Shown in pieces: positions 1 through 10,513 of a stretch of DNA of 64,000 nucleotides. Each line of letters starts with the position of its first letter. Position 1 is the stretch's first letter. The notes below the pieces were generated by a model, which was not told the DNA's origin, did no database searches, and worked only from the letters and a program-made list of their open reading frames with translations. The DNA comes from Podarcis raffonei (lineage: Eukaryota; Chordata; Lepidosauria; Squamata; Lacertidae): assembly GCF_027172205.1 (NCBI RefSeq), contig NC_070616.1, positions 14,746,001-14,810,000 on the forward strand, given 5' to 3'. The position numbers and the translations under genes were made by a program.

Positions 1-1735
1 GATAAATAGCAACAGTGCAGAACTGAGACTTTCTGAGACTGCTAGTGTACTGATGAAAATCTTTCATACAAATAAGATTTCCTCAGGAATCTTATGATGT
101 TTAGTAAGCCTCTTGTCTGACAACACTCCCCATTACCATAAGATAGACACAGGGCTTTAAAACCAAGTTGAAGTTTTTGCACAGGCTGTGTCTTTTTTTT
201 TTTAAAAAAGTGAATCTATTTCACTGAATTGCTCAAAATGTGGTGAAAACTGTATCTGAATATTGCAAATCTATAGCATGTCTGATAAAAGTCCATGGTA
301 TTAGGGAGCATGCACAACACTTCTGGCTCTAGGAAGTGGATCACAATTCCCTATGAAAGCACGAGGAATTTACAAAATCTTTTTGAAAAGGATTAAAGTA
401 TTATGACACCAAGCAAGCTAGCACTGTGGCAAAATGCAGAGTGTCAATATAACGCACTGGACTTTGGTGCAGAACCTGGGGGATATCTGCATAAAAGAGG
501 AAAAACCACTCGCCTCCAAAAGTATGTACTAGCCTGGTGGAGGAGGCCTGGAAAGCTCTGTTCTGCTTGCACTGGCCCACTACATAGTTGTGCTTCCCAT
601 GGGAGGCGAGTCAAAGTACTCTGTCCTCTTCCTTCCATCTGCTCACTGAAAATCACCCACATATAGTTCCTTGTAACCGATGTCAACAATATTACTGATA
701 AATACAAGGCAGTAATAAATGCATGAGAGTTTGGGAGAATGGAATTTGTAGCTTTGAGCAAACGCCACTGCATTAGGAGAGTGATCTCCAAGAGAGGTGA
801 AGGCTTAGCAATGCCTCAAACTGCCCTGTACTGGGGCCTCTTTCACCAGTAGAGATCAAGACAGAACTGAGTTCTTTTACTATTGGGTAGGAAGTGCTGG
901 TGTAAGAACACAGGCTGTATCTGCATAATAAACAAGGTTCTTTGACATTATCTGGATAAGCGAATTTAATTCATCCCTCAATCTGACAAGCTCCTTTCCC
1001 ACTGCTGCTTGCCCAAACCCACACTCCACAATAAATCTTTCCAACCTTACCTCCCAAACATTTCCCACACCTAACCTCACCCCACCTGCTAGCTTCTGAG
1101 ACACCATGCAAGTTCCTGCTTTAACAATGATACACATGGTTACTGCGGAACTTGGTCTCAATCCAAATAAATCTATCAGCTGACACCTCCTGCTTCCTCC
1201 CCACAGCCTAATTTCTATCAGCGGTCACCCAGTCCACCCAGTGAGGCCTGCTGGATGTCGCCTGTCATGACATTCTAAACCCACACAGTAGATCAAAGCC
1301 AAAATCAAAACAGTCCAAGACACACACCCATCAGCTAACACAGCCTCACCCATTTTCCCCCTTCTCTGCTTCCACCCTCCACTCATTCACTGCCACTCCC
1401 TCTCCTACTCAAAAATGTTGCTCAACACATACAGATTCCTGGCATGCACAGCTCTTATCCTGGAGCCCAAGCCTCTTTGCAAAAGAATTTCTTCCAAGGG
1501 TCTAGAGAGAGAGGCTACATTCAGCCAACGGTCTAGATCAAGAACACTTGTTCAAATACAACAACCCAAACACGTATAGAGGGCCTTCCGTCTCCTCCTC
1601 ACTCTCTGCTGGAAAAAGTTCCCAAACAGGTCCAATACAATTTGGTTCAGTAACTGAATCTTCCAACATTTGAAGCCTTTTATCTCACTCTTTAGTTGAA
1701 AAAGGCTCCCAGAATTCATTACAAATATCAGTTTA
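1..1735. other. VKORC1L1 intron 1, no recognised element
   Basis: By position this is intron 1 of the minus-strand VKORC1L1 gene, whose first exon ends at 3074. I see no exon with good splice sites and no repeat family that I can name. Open frames here are short and look like chance. Confidence 0.5.
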
Positions 1736-1937
1736 CAGCTGTACCTTGGTTTACAACCATAATCCGTTCCAGAGGTCCATTTGTAAAACAAAACAGGTTG
1801 TAACCCAAGGCGCGCTTTCGCCAATGGGGCCTCCAAAAAAAGGGGTTGTAATCCAAAAAAAGGTTGCAAACCGGGACACACACTTCAGGGTTTGAAGTGT
1901 TTGTAATCCAAAACGTATGCAAACCAAGGTACCACTG
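1736..1937. mobile_element. Tigger-like MITE
   Basis: The ends are inverted copies of each other (left gtaccttggttt, right aaaccaaggtac), with CAG at the left end and CTG at the right, and TA on both sides. The inside carries the 'aatccgttcc' motif seen in the other copies at 22743, 40806 and 56595. The element has no coding capacity. TA duplication and CAG ends fit the pogo/Tigger group. Confidence 0.7.
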
Positions 1938-2514
1938 TAGTAGATCAGAAGAACTACAAAGATCAGTCCCTGTCCTCAGGTTAAAGGTTTTATCAATTTA
2001 CTTAAGTTTCTCCACAAAAAGCACACCCTAAAACCACTCCCTGCAGGACAGGAATTCTTCAAGCTAATCTTAGGGGTTATTTGACTATAATGTGGTTGCA
2101 GATTTGTCACCAAGTGACCTCAGCAGAAATTCCAGAATGCAACAATTTAGGTGTTAGCAGATATTGTTCATCTTATGGAAGACTACACCCAATCTGACTG
2201 GGTATTTTACTCTTTTGATACCTTCTCTTCTTCCTATGTGATATGTACAGTATCCTCTCTCATGTACACAGGTGGTCTTTTGGCCTCACACTCTTGTAAT
2301 GTTTCTGTGTGGTAACTAAGACCACTTCACATATCTAATGAAGCACACTCTTGTCCACAAAACCTCTCTCACAATATCATATGATGAGCTAGAGCTCTTA
2401 GATCGAAGAGCAGTGACCAATATTTGCTCCAAGACCTGTCAGCTGCAACCCTGTAGGTAGACTGGTCAGCATTAATCACCCCTGTATGGCAGTTATATAG
2501 TGATGAGACCCAAG
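1938..2514. other. intronic sequence, nothing recognised
   Basis: Still within VKORC1L1 intron 1 by position. No gene, splice-flanked ORF or nameable repeat seen. Confidence 0.4.
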
Positions 2515-2735
2515 ATTTTTTATTTACTTATTGCAGTTATTTTCCACCTTTTCCTCCAAGGAGCTCAAGGTGGCATAAATGGTTCCCCCTCTCCTCATTT
2601 AATCCCCACGCCAACCCTGTTAGGTAGGCCAGGCTGAGAGGCAGTGACTGGCACCCAAGGTCACACAATGTGCTTCATGGCCGAGTTGAGACGCGGACCC
2701 TGGTCTCCCAGTCCGACCCTCTATCCACAGCTAAC
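2515..2735 (-). repeat. CORE-SINE (MIR-like), minus
   Basis: On the minus strand it shows a tRNA-like head, a central part related to 'cctcacagggttgttgtgag', and an L2-like tail ending in 'gagctccttggagg'. The same unit recurs at 12665, 20955, 25720, 33960 and 47325. Confidence 0.7.
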
Positions 2736-2869
2736 TCCTTCCACTCTTTTATCACCCAAATTCATTGGTGCTATCAGTCCCGGCGTAAGTATGGGCAGAA
2801 TGGGAACTGCATCCTCTGCACCTGCCCGGCAAGACCCGAAACCACCCAAGGAGGTGGAAGCAGCAGGAG

Positions 2870-3680
2870 ATACGCGTCGGGGCATCACTGGAGAGAGAAA
2901 AGGGGCAGGTGCGGTCTGTACATGCTCAGGGGCCCTTCCGCACCGTGGAGGGAAATAACTCAGGCCACCCCAGACCCTCGCGGGGGGCGGCGGGGGGGTA
3001 GGTCAGACGCGCTCTGCACACATTCGGGGACACCCTCTCCCCCCGAGCGGGTCTCCTCCCCGGCCCGCCTGACCTGGAGGCGATGGCGGCGGAGCAGCGG
3101 ACGCGGTCGCTGAGGTCGCAGAGGGCCCGGTAGTGGAGGTCGCGGCCCTTCTCGCGCTCCAGGTGGCAGGCGTAGAGCGAGAGGGCGATGCCGGCCAGGC
3201 ACACGGCGTAGCGGGCCACCCGCTCCCAGCGCGGCACCGAGACTCGCAGGAGGACGGGCGCCGCCATCTTAGCCCAGCCCTCGCCTAGGCGGACCCGGCA
3301 GGAGACTTCTCGCCCCTGCGCGCGCGCAAGCTCACGCCACGACGCAAACCACGTCGCGCCACGCCCGCGCGTGTTGCCTCCCACCCACCTATTGGCTGAG
3401 AGGAGCCACGCCCCCTCCCCCTCACGCCCCTCGGCCTGGGTTCTTATTGCGGCTTCTCCTCCTCCTCCTCCTTTCTCTCTATCTCCTCTCTGAACGTGGC
3501 GCTCTCAGACGCGGAGCCAGCCGGCCAATCAGAACAACGGGCGCGTGCGTTCTCATGGCCCCGCCCACTCCCATCCTCCCGTCCGGCCCCACCCACCGCA
3601 CCGCTAGCAGCGCTTAGATAGGAGGATATCGCGAGGCTTGTGCGTGGCAAGGGAACCCAATGGGCGTGGTCCTCCACTGC
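2870..3680. promoter_or_regulatory. CpG island / promoter of VKORC1L1
   Basis: Very rich in G+C and CpG, in contrast to the AT-rich DNA on both sides. It covers the first exon of VKORC1L1 and about 400 bp upstream. CCAAT boxes lie at 3391-3395 (minus strand), 3525-3529 and 3657-3661 (plus strand). There is no TATA box, as is usual for a housekeeping promoter. The plus-strand CCAAT boxes leave room for a divergent transcript, but I see no plus-strand coding exon. Confidence 0.75.
3074..3267 (-). CDS. VKORC1L1: VKORC1L1, coding exon 1 (partial gene)
   Basis: Vitamin K epoxide reductase complex subunit 1-like 1, an ER membrane enzyme that reduces vitamin K epoxide and quinone and supports antioxidant defence. 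The exon encodes 64 residues plus two bases. It opens [20 protein letters not shown], essentially identical to the human protein. The first membrane helix covers about residues 18-34. The luminal-loop cysteines Cys50 and Cys58 are both present (ALC...VRCSAA). The exon ends at residue 65 (AG/gtcagg), the human exon boundary. The ATG at 3265-3267 was chosen by homology; an in-frame upstream ATG at 3384 would add 39 residues absent from the family. Exons 2 and 3, with the CXXC active site, would lie left of the window. The first residues are strongly conserved, while the loop ([17 protein letters not shown]) differs from human. Confidence 0.95.
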
Positions 3681-3699
3681 TACATTCTGGAGGGGTTGA

Positions 3700-5670
3700 G
3701 AGTTCGAATCCTTTGTTAGACAATTCCTGGCAGGGAGTTACTTTAATTTTTTTGTATTGTTTTTATTCCACTACAGTTTTAAATTATCTTAAAATACGTT
3801 TTTAGCTTTTCCTGTTTTATCTGTGTTGTTTTAAATTGTGTAAGCAGCATACATTCCCATCTGGTAAATATATGGGATATGCAGTAGATAAATATAATGA
3901 TAATCTTATTTTGAAAATTATCAACCACTTAATCCAGCAAGTGTGTGGCCCGATTAGATTATTATCTCTTGATGCTTCCGATAGTGAGCTGTATCCAACC
4001 TAAATTAGTCATAGACATTCATTTTAATTGATCTGCTCTTGAGTTTTATTTTTATTTTTATTAATAAATTTATCAGCCACCCTTCAACAGCAGGTCCCAG
4101 GGCAAGTTACAACATTTTGAACATTATAAATTAAAAACAGGCAGAATCCCTATGTCGTAAATATTTTTAATGTGTGGCTTTTTTATTTGAATGTATTAAT
4201 TTGTGATTTTATAAATATTGTTTTGTAGAGTTCTTGTTGTTTAACCAGTTTTATTTATTTATCCCTGAGATTTCCAAACCCTTCTTCCAAGACTTCCCAA
4301 GGCAGCTTACATTGACAGCAAATCTGTAATGTCTCTATAACATACTGTTTCAGTCACAATAACTCAGCCACTTTAAATGTAGCCAGTAGTACTGTAAAAT
4401 TCAACAAACAAAATGCAGCAGTCGCCTTTTCAGTTAAAAGCCATGGGAAACAGGAGGTTGACTAGATGACCCTAAGAGTCTATTCCAACTCTGCAATTCT
4501 ATTATTCTGTATTTTCTAGGTCAAACTTTCTCCCCTCCAGTCTTTATATTAACTCATACTGAAAGGACAGAGCATTCAAAGACTTCAGGCATAGTTACTA
4601 TCTACACACTGGATCCAGACAGTAGGTCCCCTGTTGTTTGGCTCTATCTGGGGCTTGCTGGAAGGCCGTTCCGCATTATGAGTCCCTTTTGTTCAGAGAA
4701 ACAAAGAGGGTCCTGATGACATCCTTTGGAGCCATGAATGCTACCCTTGTGCGACTTTATTGTCCCTTGGATCACAGGAAGAAAGATGGGAGTGAATATT
4801 CTATGGGTGCACTGCAACGCCATCCGCTAAGTATGACCAACTGTGCCAAGGGAATTGTCATGGGGGGAGGGAGAATCTAAAATTAGACTTTAAACCATCA
4901 GTTCATAGTATACTATTAAACTGCATATATTAGGCCTCTCTGTGGTCTACCCCTGCACACAAAATAATTCTCCCAGCACAACGGACAAAGAATATTGATT
5001 GCCAATATTTTATATCATACGCCCATAGAACTTGCTCTCCGATATATCTTGATTCAACATTGGAATTTCCTAGGTACTGTATGCTAGATATCTGAATAAT
5101 TTCACTATCCCAAAGTATCACCAAGCCTTTTGTATCTAAATAATCTGACAATCCCCAAATATTGCCAGGCCAGATCTAACTGCCTCCCTTCCACAATATT
5201 GGAAAGGTGTTACTGAGCTTTCCCATAGGAGGGTCATCTGTTTCCCTGTAGAGATGAAGTTGTCAAAACTTTGGGTCACATCTTTTTTGAATGTAATCTC
5301 CATAGTGAGGAATGTAATGGGCTCTTTTGCCACCTTTTCGCCAGGGAATTCCTGGCCACTGCTAACAGTTTGAATGATTCTTGGCCACTGTACTTTTTGT
5401 GATATTCACCACTTTAAGTGGCTTATGCTCCCCACCGCCAATAAATAAATGTTTTATGTTTTTAGCAAATGATTTTCCATCATTATTGTGAACCACCTTG
5501 GAGTTACTCTTAATGAAAGGAAAGATGACAATGGCTTTAAAATAAAGTTTAAAAATTCATCTTGTAGCCTTATGAGGCTTTGCCCTCGGGTGGGAAAAAT
5601 ATTGTGCCTGGGAAAGGGAAGTGGGAGTCAACAGACACTCAAGGAATAGTTTCGGAGAAAAGGCTTTTAT
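3700..5670. other. intergenic, old LINE tails
   Basis: AT-rich spacer between VKORC1L1 and the NUPR-like gene. Decayed L2/CR1-type 3' tails are visible around 4060-4130, 4255-4320 and 5480-5560 ('ccaccttggagtt'). Minus-strand frames at 4930-5151 and 5136-5333 match nothing I know and have no splice or start support. Confidence 0.4.
4450..4512 (+). repeat. CR1 LINE 3' end, plus
   Basis: Contains the CR1 signature 'ggttgactagatgaccct' followed by 'ttccaactctgcaattct', the terminal part of squamate CR1 copies. Confidence 0.75.
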
Positions 5671-5676
5671 TTCTAC

Positions 5677-6430
5677 TGTAGCAGGAACCCACCCCAATCA
5701 TTCAGTTTGTACAAACTTCACACACACTCACACTCACACACTACATACGCCACGCTTCTGTGATAAATTCATAGAAAAATCAACCATACATCGGATTTGC
5801 ACTGTTCCACTTTTATTTTACTCCATGAAGGAAAGACTACAAAATGGGGAAGGTTTGATACAGGGCAGCCATAATCCCTTGAGCATACCAGCACATCCAC
5901 AGGAGCCCTGCCCAGTTGCTATGCCAACCCTGATGGTCCTAGACAGAAGACAATCAAGATCACAAAGAACTTCCATATGGGCGTGGATTCAGCTTGGACT
6001 GGAACAAAGGACAATGATCAGATCTTCCCTCAGGGGGCAGGAAACTGCGACTACCTTTTGTCTTCAGAGAATAATTCCTGGGGAGGGGGAAAGGGGGAAC
6101 CAGCCAGGTGACAGGACACTCAGGTTACCACCACAACTCCTCCCTCAACCCCTCCTTTCTGTAATGTATGCCTCCCTCAACCCCTCCTTTCTGTAATGTA
6201 TGCATGATGTTTCTGGGGGTGGACTTGACCTAGGGGATGGGAATTTCAAAAGTTTTTATAAGACCTGGCACACCATTTTTCTGGGTCTTTCCTCTCACCT
6301 GCGAGTGAGGGGAGCACCCTGCTGCAACTGTCAATAAAGGCCAAGCCTACAGGCTGCTGATTTGCTCCAATTTACTCTGGTTGGTGTCTTTGTTTTTGTC
6401 CAAGGGAGCCCTCGGATTTTTCCGGTAACA
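5677..6430 (+). mobile_element. probable solo LTR of an endogenous retrovirus
   Basis: The element runs TG...CA and is flanked by a 4-bp direct repeat CTAC (5673-5676 and 6431-6434). The promoter-like TATAAG is at 6257-6262 and the poly(A) signal AATAAA at 6333-6338, in the order U3-R-U5 expected of an LTR. A 28-bp unit is directly duplicated inside at about 6136-6200. Four-base duplications are usual for gamma-type (class I) elements. No internal genes are present, so this is a solo LTR. The right end is firmer than the left. Confidence 0.55.
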
Positions 6431-6434
6431 CTAC

Positions 6435-7320
6435 CATCCATGAACTGGTAGAAGGAGCAAGTGTGATAAGTCACAAAAAGCATGCACGAAATTCACAGTC
6501 ATGTGCACAAGCATATATACCCCTTTCCAGTTCCCTCCTCCTTTCTCCACCCTCAGGAGTCCTCTGAGCATGAACAGAAAGCTGTCTTGGGACTATTGGG
6601 ACTCTTGGCATCCTTCCCAGGAAAGGGGTTTCAGAGTGTTCAGATATGTTTCAATCTCTTGTTCTGGCATGGTTCCCGGACAGAAAGTAAGTTGCAATGA
6701 GGTTCTTTAGCAAGGCCAGAAGGCATCAGAAAGGCCTGAGAAACAATGGACTGTGTTCCCTACCTTTGTTGCAATCGTTTTAGTTACAGCAAGCGGAATG
6801 TTTCTGATGCTTAGCTAATGCCTTTTAGCTGCTGAGAAAAATGATTTTGAAAAGCTCTGAGAAGCTTTGAGTCTGCTTTGGTGGGGGGTGACTTCGGGCC
6901 TAGGTGAGGTCACCTGTCCTCACCTTCCTTCAATCTCCTACTTTTAAAAAATGTTAAGAATTGTTCTAAATAGATCAATGTTTTGTATCTTCATTGAATT
7001 GTTATCATTGTAAACCACCTTGGGGTTATTTCTTAATAAAAGGTGGTATCAAATGGATTTAAATAATTATACAAAAATATAGTAACATCATATATAAATA
7101 TGTTCAAATAATAATAAATGTAATGATAATATGTAATGATAAAATGACATTTTATTTATTTTCCGAGTCAGACAGATAGATAGATAGATAATTTCATTTA
7201 TCTCATCTATCTATCATGCAAAAATGTAATGATAATATAGAATAATAAAATAAAATCTATTTATTTGCAATGTTTATAAGCAGCTTTTTATATGATATAT
7301 ATAGCGGACATGCTATGACA
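6435..7320. other. intergenic, L2-like tail and GATA repeat
   Basis: No gene seen. An L2/CR1-like 3' tail ('gtaaaccaccttggggtt') lies at about 7005-7060. GATA/TATC tetranucleotide runs lie at about 7165-7220, arranged as an imperfect inverted repeat. Confidence 0.5.
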
Positions 7321-7439
7321 GCACAGGCCCAGGGTAGCTAACTGATACCCCCCTCGGTGTTTTGGACTGCGAGGTGGCTGGTGGGAACTGTGGTCCAAAA
7401 ACACCTGGAGGGCACCAGGTTGGCAAAGGCCGGGCCTGC

Positions 7440-7608
7440 TTCACACTAGGCCTTGGCAACGCATTGCTATGGCAACCCTGCGGCGAGGGAGGGGGTGATG
7501 GCTCTATGACGCAACCCGGGGGAGGGCTGTATTTGCGCCGCCAATAGCGAAGCAGAAGCCGGGCAGCTCGTGGAGGAGGAGGAGCGCAGAGCAGGAGGCG
7601 GCGCCAAG
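7440..7608 (+). promoter_or_regulatory. promoter of the NUPR-like gene
   Basis: Start of a CpG island that runs to about 8020. It holds an RFX X-box-like site at 7463-7476 (minus strand GTTGCCATAGCAAT), a C/EBP-ATF-type element TGACGCAA at 7507-7514, and a CCAAT box at 7541-7545. There is no clear TATA box. Site names rest on consensus matching by eye. Confidence 0.5.
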
Positions 7609-8175
7609 ATGCGGCGTGAGCGCAGCCGGTCCAAGGTTGCTCTGGCTACAGGGTCGGCTGAGCCCCCTGCGGGCGTGGACGGGGAAGAGCAGGAGTCGGG
7701 CCGCTCCTCGTCGCCTTCGGAGGAGCGCGTGGAGCGGCTGCGGGATCGGACGCACCAGGGTGGCCCACGGGGGCCCGGCGCTGGCGGGAAGGGCCGGAGT
7801 CGCCGCGAGAGGGAGCAGCGCACCAACTGGACCTCCCCGGCCGGCCACGAGCGCAAGATCGCCGCCAAAATCCGCGCCAGCATCGCCAAGCGCCGCCGCC
7901 AGCAGCAGAGCGGGCCCCGATCCTCCCAGCTCCGGAGCCGCAGCAGGAGCCGGCGCCGCACCGCCACCGCCTCCCCGGGGCCAGAAGCAGCGGCAGGCCC
8001 CGACTCTGCTGCACAGCAGCAGGTGTGCCGGTCAGGAGCATCTGAGAGCGAGGAAGCCTCTTCACCCTGTTCTGACCAACAATGCGCCTCCTATCCTGTA
8101 CGCATGTTGTGGCTCCCCAACCCCCTTGCAATAGCTGAACCCACATGCACACAATTGGCCCCCTCTATGCAATAA
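7609..8175 (+). CDS. NUPR1/NUPR2-like nuclear protein, Arg/Ser-rich
   Basis: The open frame from ATG 7609 (good context, gccaagATG) encodes 188 residues if unspliced. Residues 61-98 contain KGRSRRE...RTNW..PAGHERK..AKI...KRRRQ, the conserved basic part of NUPR1 and NUPR2 (human NUPR2 has KGRTRRE...RTNW..PGGHERK). Those are small, disordered, stress-linked chromatin proteins. Two things are odd. The Asp/Tyr-rich stretch (such as YDCLDYYYLRD in human NUPR2) that normally precedes the basic part is missing. The protein is also extended on both sides by Arg/Ser-rich sequence (RRERSRS at 2-8, RSRSRSRRR around 109-117). Family members have about 80-100 residues. The frame may instead splice at 8022 (CAG/gtgtgc, phase 0) to a short last exon at 10490, giving 145 residues. 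The stop falls inside the target-site repeat of the next SINE. It is probably nuclear. The gene name is left open because orthology to NUPR2 is not shown. Confidence 0.7.
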   Translation: MRRERSRSKVALATGSAEPPAGVDGEEQESGRSSSPSEERVERLRDRTHQGGPRGPGAGGKGRSRREREQRTNWTSPAGHERKIAAKIRASIAKRRRQQQSGPRSSQLRSRSRSRRRTATASPGPEAAAGPDSAAQQQVCRSGASESEEASSPCSDQQCASYPVRMLWLPNPLAIAEPTCTQLAPSMQ

Positions 8176-8177
8176 TA

Positions 8178-8526
8178 GGGTAAAGGGGACCCCTGACCAT
8201 TAGGTCCGGTCGTGACCGACTCTGGGGTTGCGGCGCTCATCTCGCTTTATTGGCCGAGGGAGCTGGCGTACAGCTTCCGGGTCATGTGGCCAGCATGACT
8301 AAGCTGCTTCTGGCAAACCAGAGCAGCGCACGGAAATGCCGTTTACCTTCCCACCGGAGCGGTACCTATTTATCTACTTGCACTTGACGTGCTTTCGAAC
8401 TGCTAGGTTGGCAGGAGCAGGGACCGAGCAGCGGGAGCTCACCCCGTCGCAGGGATTCGAACCACCGACCTTCTGATTGGCAAGTCCTAGGCTCTGTGGT
8501 TTAACCACAGCGCCACCTGCGTCCCT
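8178..8526 (-). mobile_element. Sauria-type SINE, minus
   Basis: A full-length tRNA-derived SINE. Read on the minus strand it opens gacgcaggtggcgctgtgg with A and B boxes, and it ends in a tail like the BovB LINE 3' end. The target-site repeat TATGCAATAATA is perfect at 8166-8177 and 8527-8538, so the insertion is quite recent. Confidence 0.9.
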
Positions 8527-8739
8527 TATGCAATAATACACCCCCTCAAATATTTCATGGAGCAAAGGGACCTCGGTCCCCCGGGGTTGGCTGCTATGCT
8601 CAATGCAGTAATGCACCCAGTAATGCACACTTGATTCCATACTCCAATACAACCTTAGAAATATAGATGGGCCCCTCAGTATTCTACAGTTCTCCACCCC
8701 ACCCATCTTTGAGAGGTTCCTGGTCAATGGGGCTAAGAG

Positions 8740-9600
8740 CATAAGAGCCCTGCTGGCTCAGGCCAAAGGGGGTGCATCTAGTCCAGCATCATCTTCTCAC
8801 AGTGGCCAACCAGATGTCCCAACGGGAAGCCAAAAAGTCAGAGCAGCAGCACACTCCCCACTTGCGATTCTGAGAAACTAGTATTAAGAGCCCTACGGAC
8901 AGTGGAGGGAGAATATACCATATTTTTTGCACCATAACACTCACTTTTTTCCTCCTAGAAAGTAAGGCGAAATGTCTGTGCGTGTTATGGAGGGAATGCC
9001 TACGGATGGCGGGGGGATCTGCTGCAGTCGTGAGCAGAGGATCCATGGTTCCCCTTCCTTCCCTCCTCCGTGTCTCGCTTTGAAACAGCAAAGCGGGAGA
9101 AGAGCCGCTGAGTGGGGAGGAGAGAGGGACAGAGAGCCTGCTTGCTTTAAAGGAGCAAAGCAGGAGAGGAGAGGAGCCTTCTCCTCTTATACCCCTCTTC
9201 TGCATTATTAACAGCATCCTTCTCCACCCACCCCACGCGTGTTCCTTGTCCCTTGAGTGCTTTTCTTTCCCTCCCCACTTAAAACGTGGTTACAAAGCAC
9301 GGATCCACATGGATCCTCAGGATTTTTGCATTGGGCTACCCCAAACTCACTGTCAGATCACATGTCTGTAGCCACAGCATGAACCACAAAAATCATACAT
9401 CCACTGTTTCGTTTAGAATATTTTTTTCTTGTTTTCCTCCTCTAAAAACTATGTGCGTGTTATGGTCGGGTGCGTGTTATAGAGCGAAAAATACGGTAGT
9501 CATTGTGGCTAGTAGCCATCAATAGCCTGCTTATCCTCCATGAATTTGTCTGATCCTCTTGAAGCCATTTAAGCTGGTGGCTGCAGCTCATAGGAAGATA
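8740..9600 (-). repeat. CR1-related LINE fragment, minus, split
   Basis: The left part (8740-8915) has 'catctagtccagcatc...ctcacagtggcc'. The right part (9499-9600) continues with 'ggctagtagccat' and 'tttgtctgatcctctt'. The same order is unbroken in other copies (for example 28500-28830 on the plus strand), so the DNA element at 8916-9498 jumped into an existing copy. Confidence 0.7.
8916..9498. mobile_element. non-autonomous DNA transposon with TIRs
   Basis: Inverted ends of about 28 bp: left 'taccatattttttgcac', right reverse complement 'taccgtatttttcgctc'. No transposase is present; the interior is partly purine-rich. It is nested in a CR1-related copy. TA at the outer ends suggests a Tc1/mariner-like duplication, but the superfamily is not certain. 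Confidence 0.7.
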
Positions 9601-9609
9601 GGAAGACTG

Positions 9610-9770
9610 GGCCATACACTAACTGGCAGTGGCTGTTTGGAATTTAAGGCAGGAGTTTCTCTCCCAATGCTACCTAGAGAAGCCAGCAGGGATTGAACCA
9701 GAGATCTGCTTGCAAGGCAGATGCTATACCACTGAGCAATATTCCTTGGGGGTTCAGGCTTGGGTTTGCT
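9610..9770 (-). repeat. tRNA-derived SINE, minus
   Basis: On the minus strand it contains the tRNA-like start with 'tcagtggtatagcatctgc' and 'ggttcaatccctgctgg', then the body 'ctgccagttagtgtatggcc'. It belongs to the family also seen at 29235-29960, 32630-33045, 52705-53060, 57140 and 59485. Confidence 0.75.
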
Positions 9771-9874
9771 GCATCAGGTGTCCAAAGGTAGTTCCCTATA
9801 GCTGGGACAAGTTAATCTGAAGTAGAATCAGCCTTCCCCAACCTACTGCAATTGCCAGCAACTGTTATTCATAG

Positions 9875-10060
9875 GCCCAGCTCAGTGATAGAGCATCTCC
9901 CTTGCAACTGCCTATGTTCTGGCATCTCCATTGTGACTACTAGGCATTGACTACCCTTTATGGATTTGTTTAATCCTCTTTCAAAGCCATCCAAGTTGGC
10001 GGCCATCTCTACATTTTTTGGTTGTGAATTCTGTGAGTTCAGATACACCCAAATGACTCC
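9875..10060 (+). repeat. SINE head joined to CR1 piece
   Basis: 'ccagctcagtgatagagcat' marks a short tRNA-SINE head on the plus strand. It runs directly into minus-strand CR1 sequence with 'tttgtttaatcctctttc' and 'aagccatccaagttgg'. Confidence 0.55.
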
Positions 10061-10489
10061 ATTGAGTCTTGGTGCGATCGGGAATCCCAAATGCAATAAT
10101 ACCCCCTCAAAGGCCAAAATAGCTCCCCCCTCCGTGGCTTTTCAAAATTAGAAGCTCTACCATCAAGTAAGTTCATAGGGACATCATCACCTCAATTGCC
10201 CTCCACTGGAGAGATTTGTAAAACATATTCAGGGCACCAAGTTGATGAAGGCTGCTGTATGCCCATGGATTCCAATCATAGGACTTCCCCCTTCCATGGC
10301 TCCGGAGAGGTATCTGTATCCTAAGTGCCCATAGCACCTGGGGTCAGGGTGAGAGAGATCCTGGATCCTGCTTCCAAAGGCCAGCATCCAAGTAATACCC
10401 TATAGAACTACTGCAAATTAGGGTTGACTGTGCCGAGCCAGAGAGCCTCTTTTACTGACAATTCAAGGCCCTTTTTTGTTATCTTGCAG

Positions 10490-10513
10490 GTTGAAGAAAT
10501 GACCACCTACTGA
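10490..10513 (+). CDS. possible last coding exon of the NUPR-like gene
   Basis: A strong acceptor (pyrimidine tract cccttttttgttatcttgcag) is followed by GTTGAAGAAATG, which in phase 0 reads V-E-E-M-T-T-Y-stop. Joined to a donor at 8022/8023 it keeps the frame of the NUPR-like protein. The donor (CAG/gtgtgc) is weak and no transcript is available, so this is only a candidate. Confidence 0.3.
   Translation, partial: VEEMTTY

Noticed and set aside
2926-3264. N-terminal extension or read-through frames around VKORC1L1 exon 1
   Set aside because: The 39-residue upstream extension and the sequence after residue 65 are absent from the family; the exon ends at the conserved junction.
7467-8152. 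Long antisense frames opposite the NUPR-like gene
   Set aside because: Shadows of a GC-rich coding exon; the sense strand has the recognisable domain and start context.
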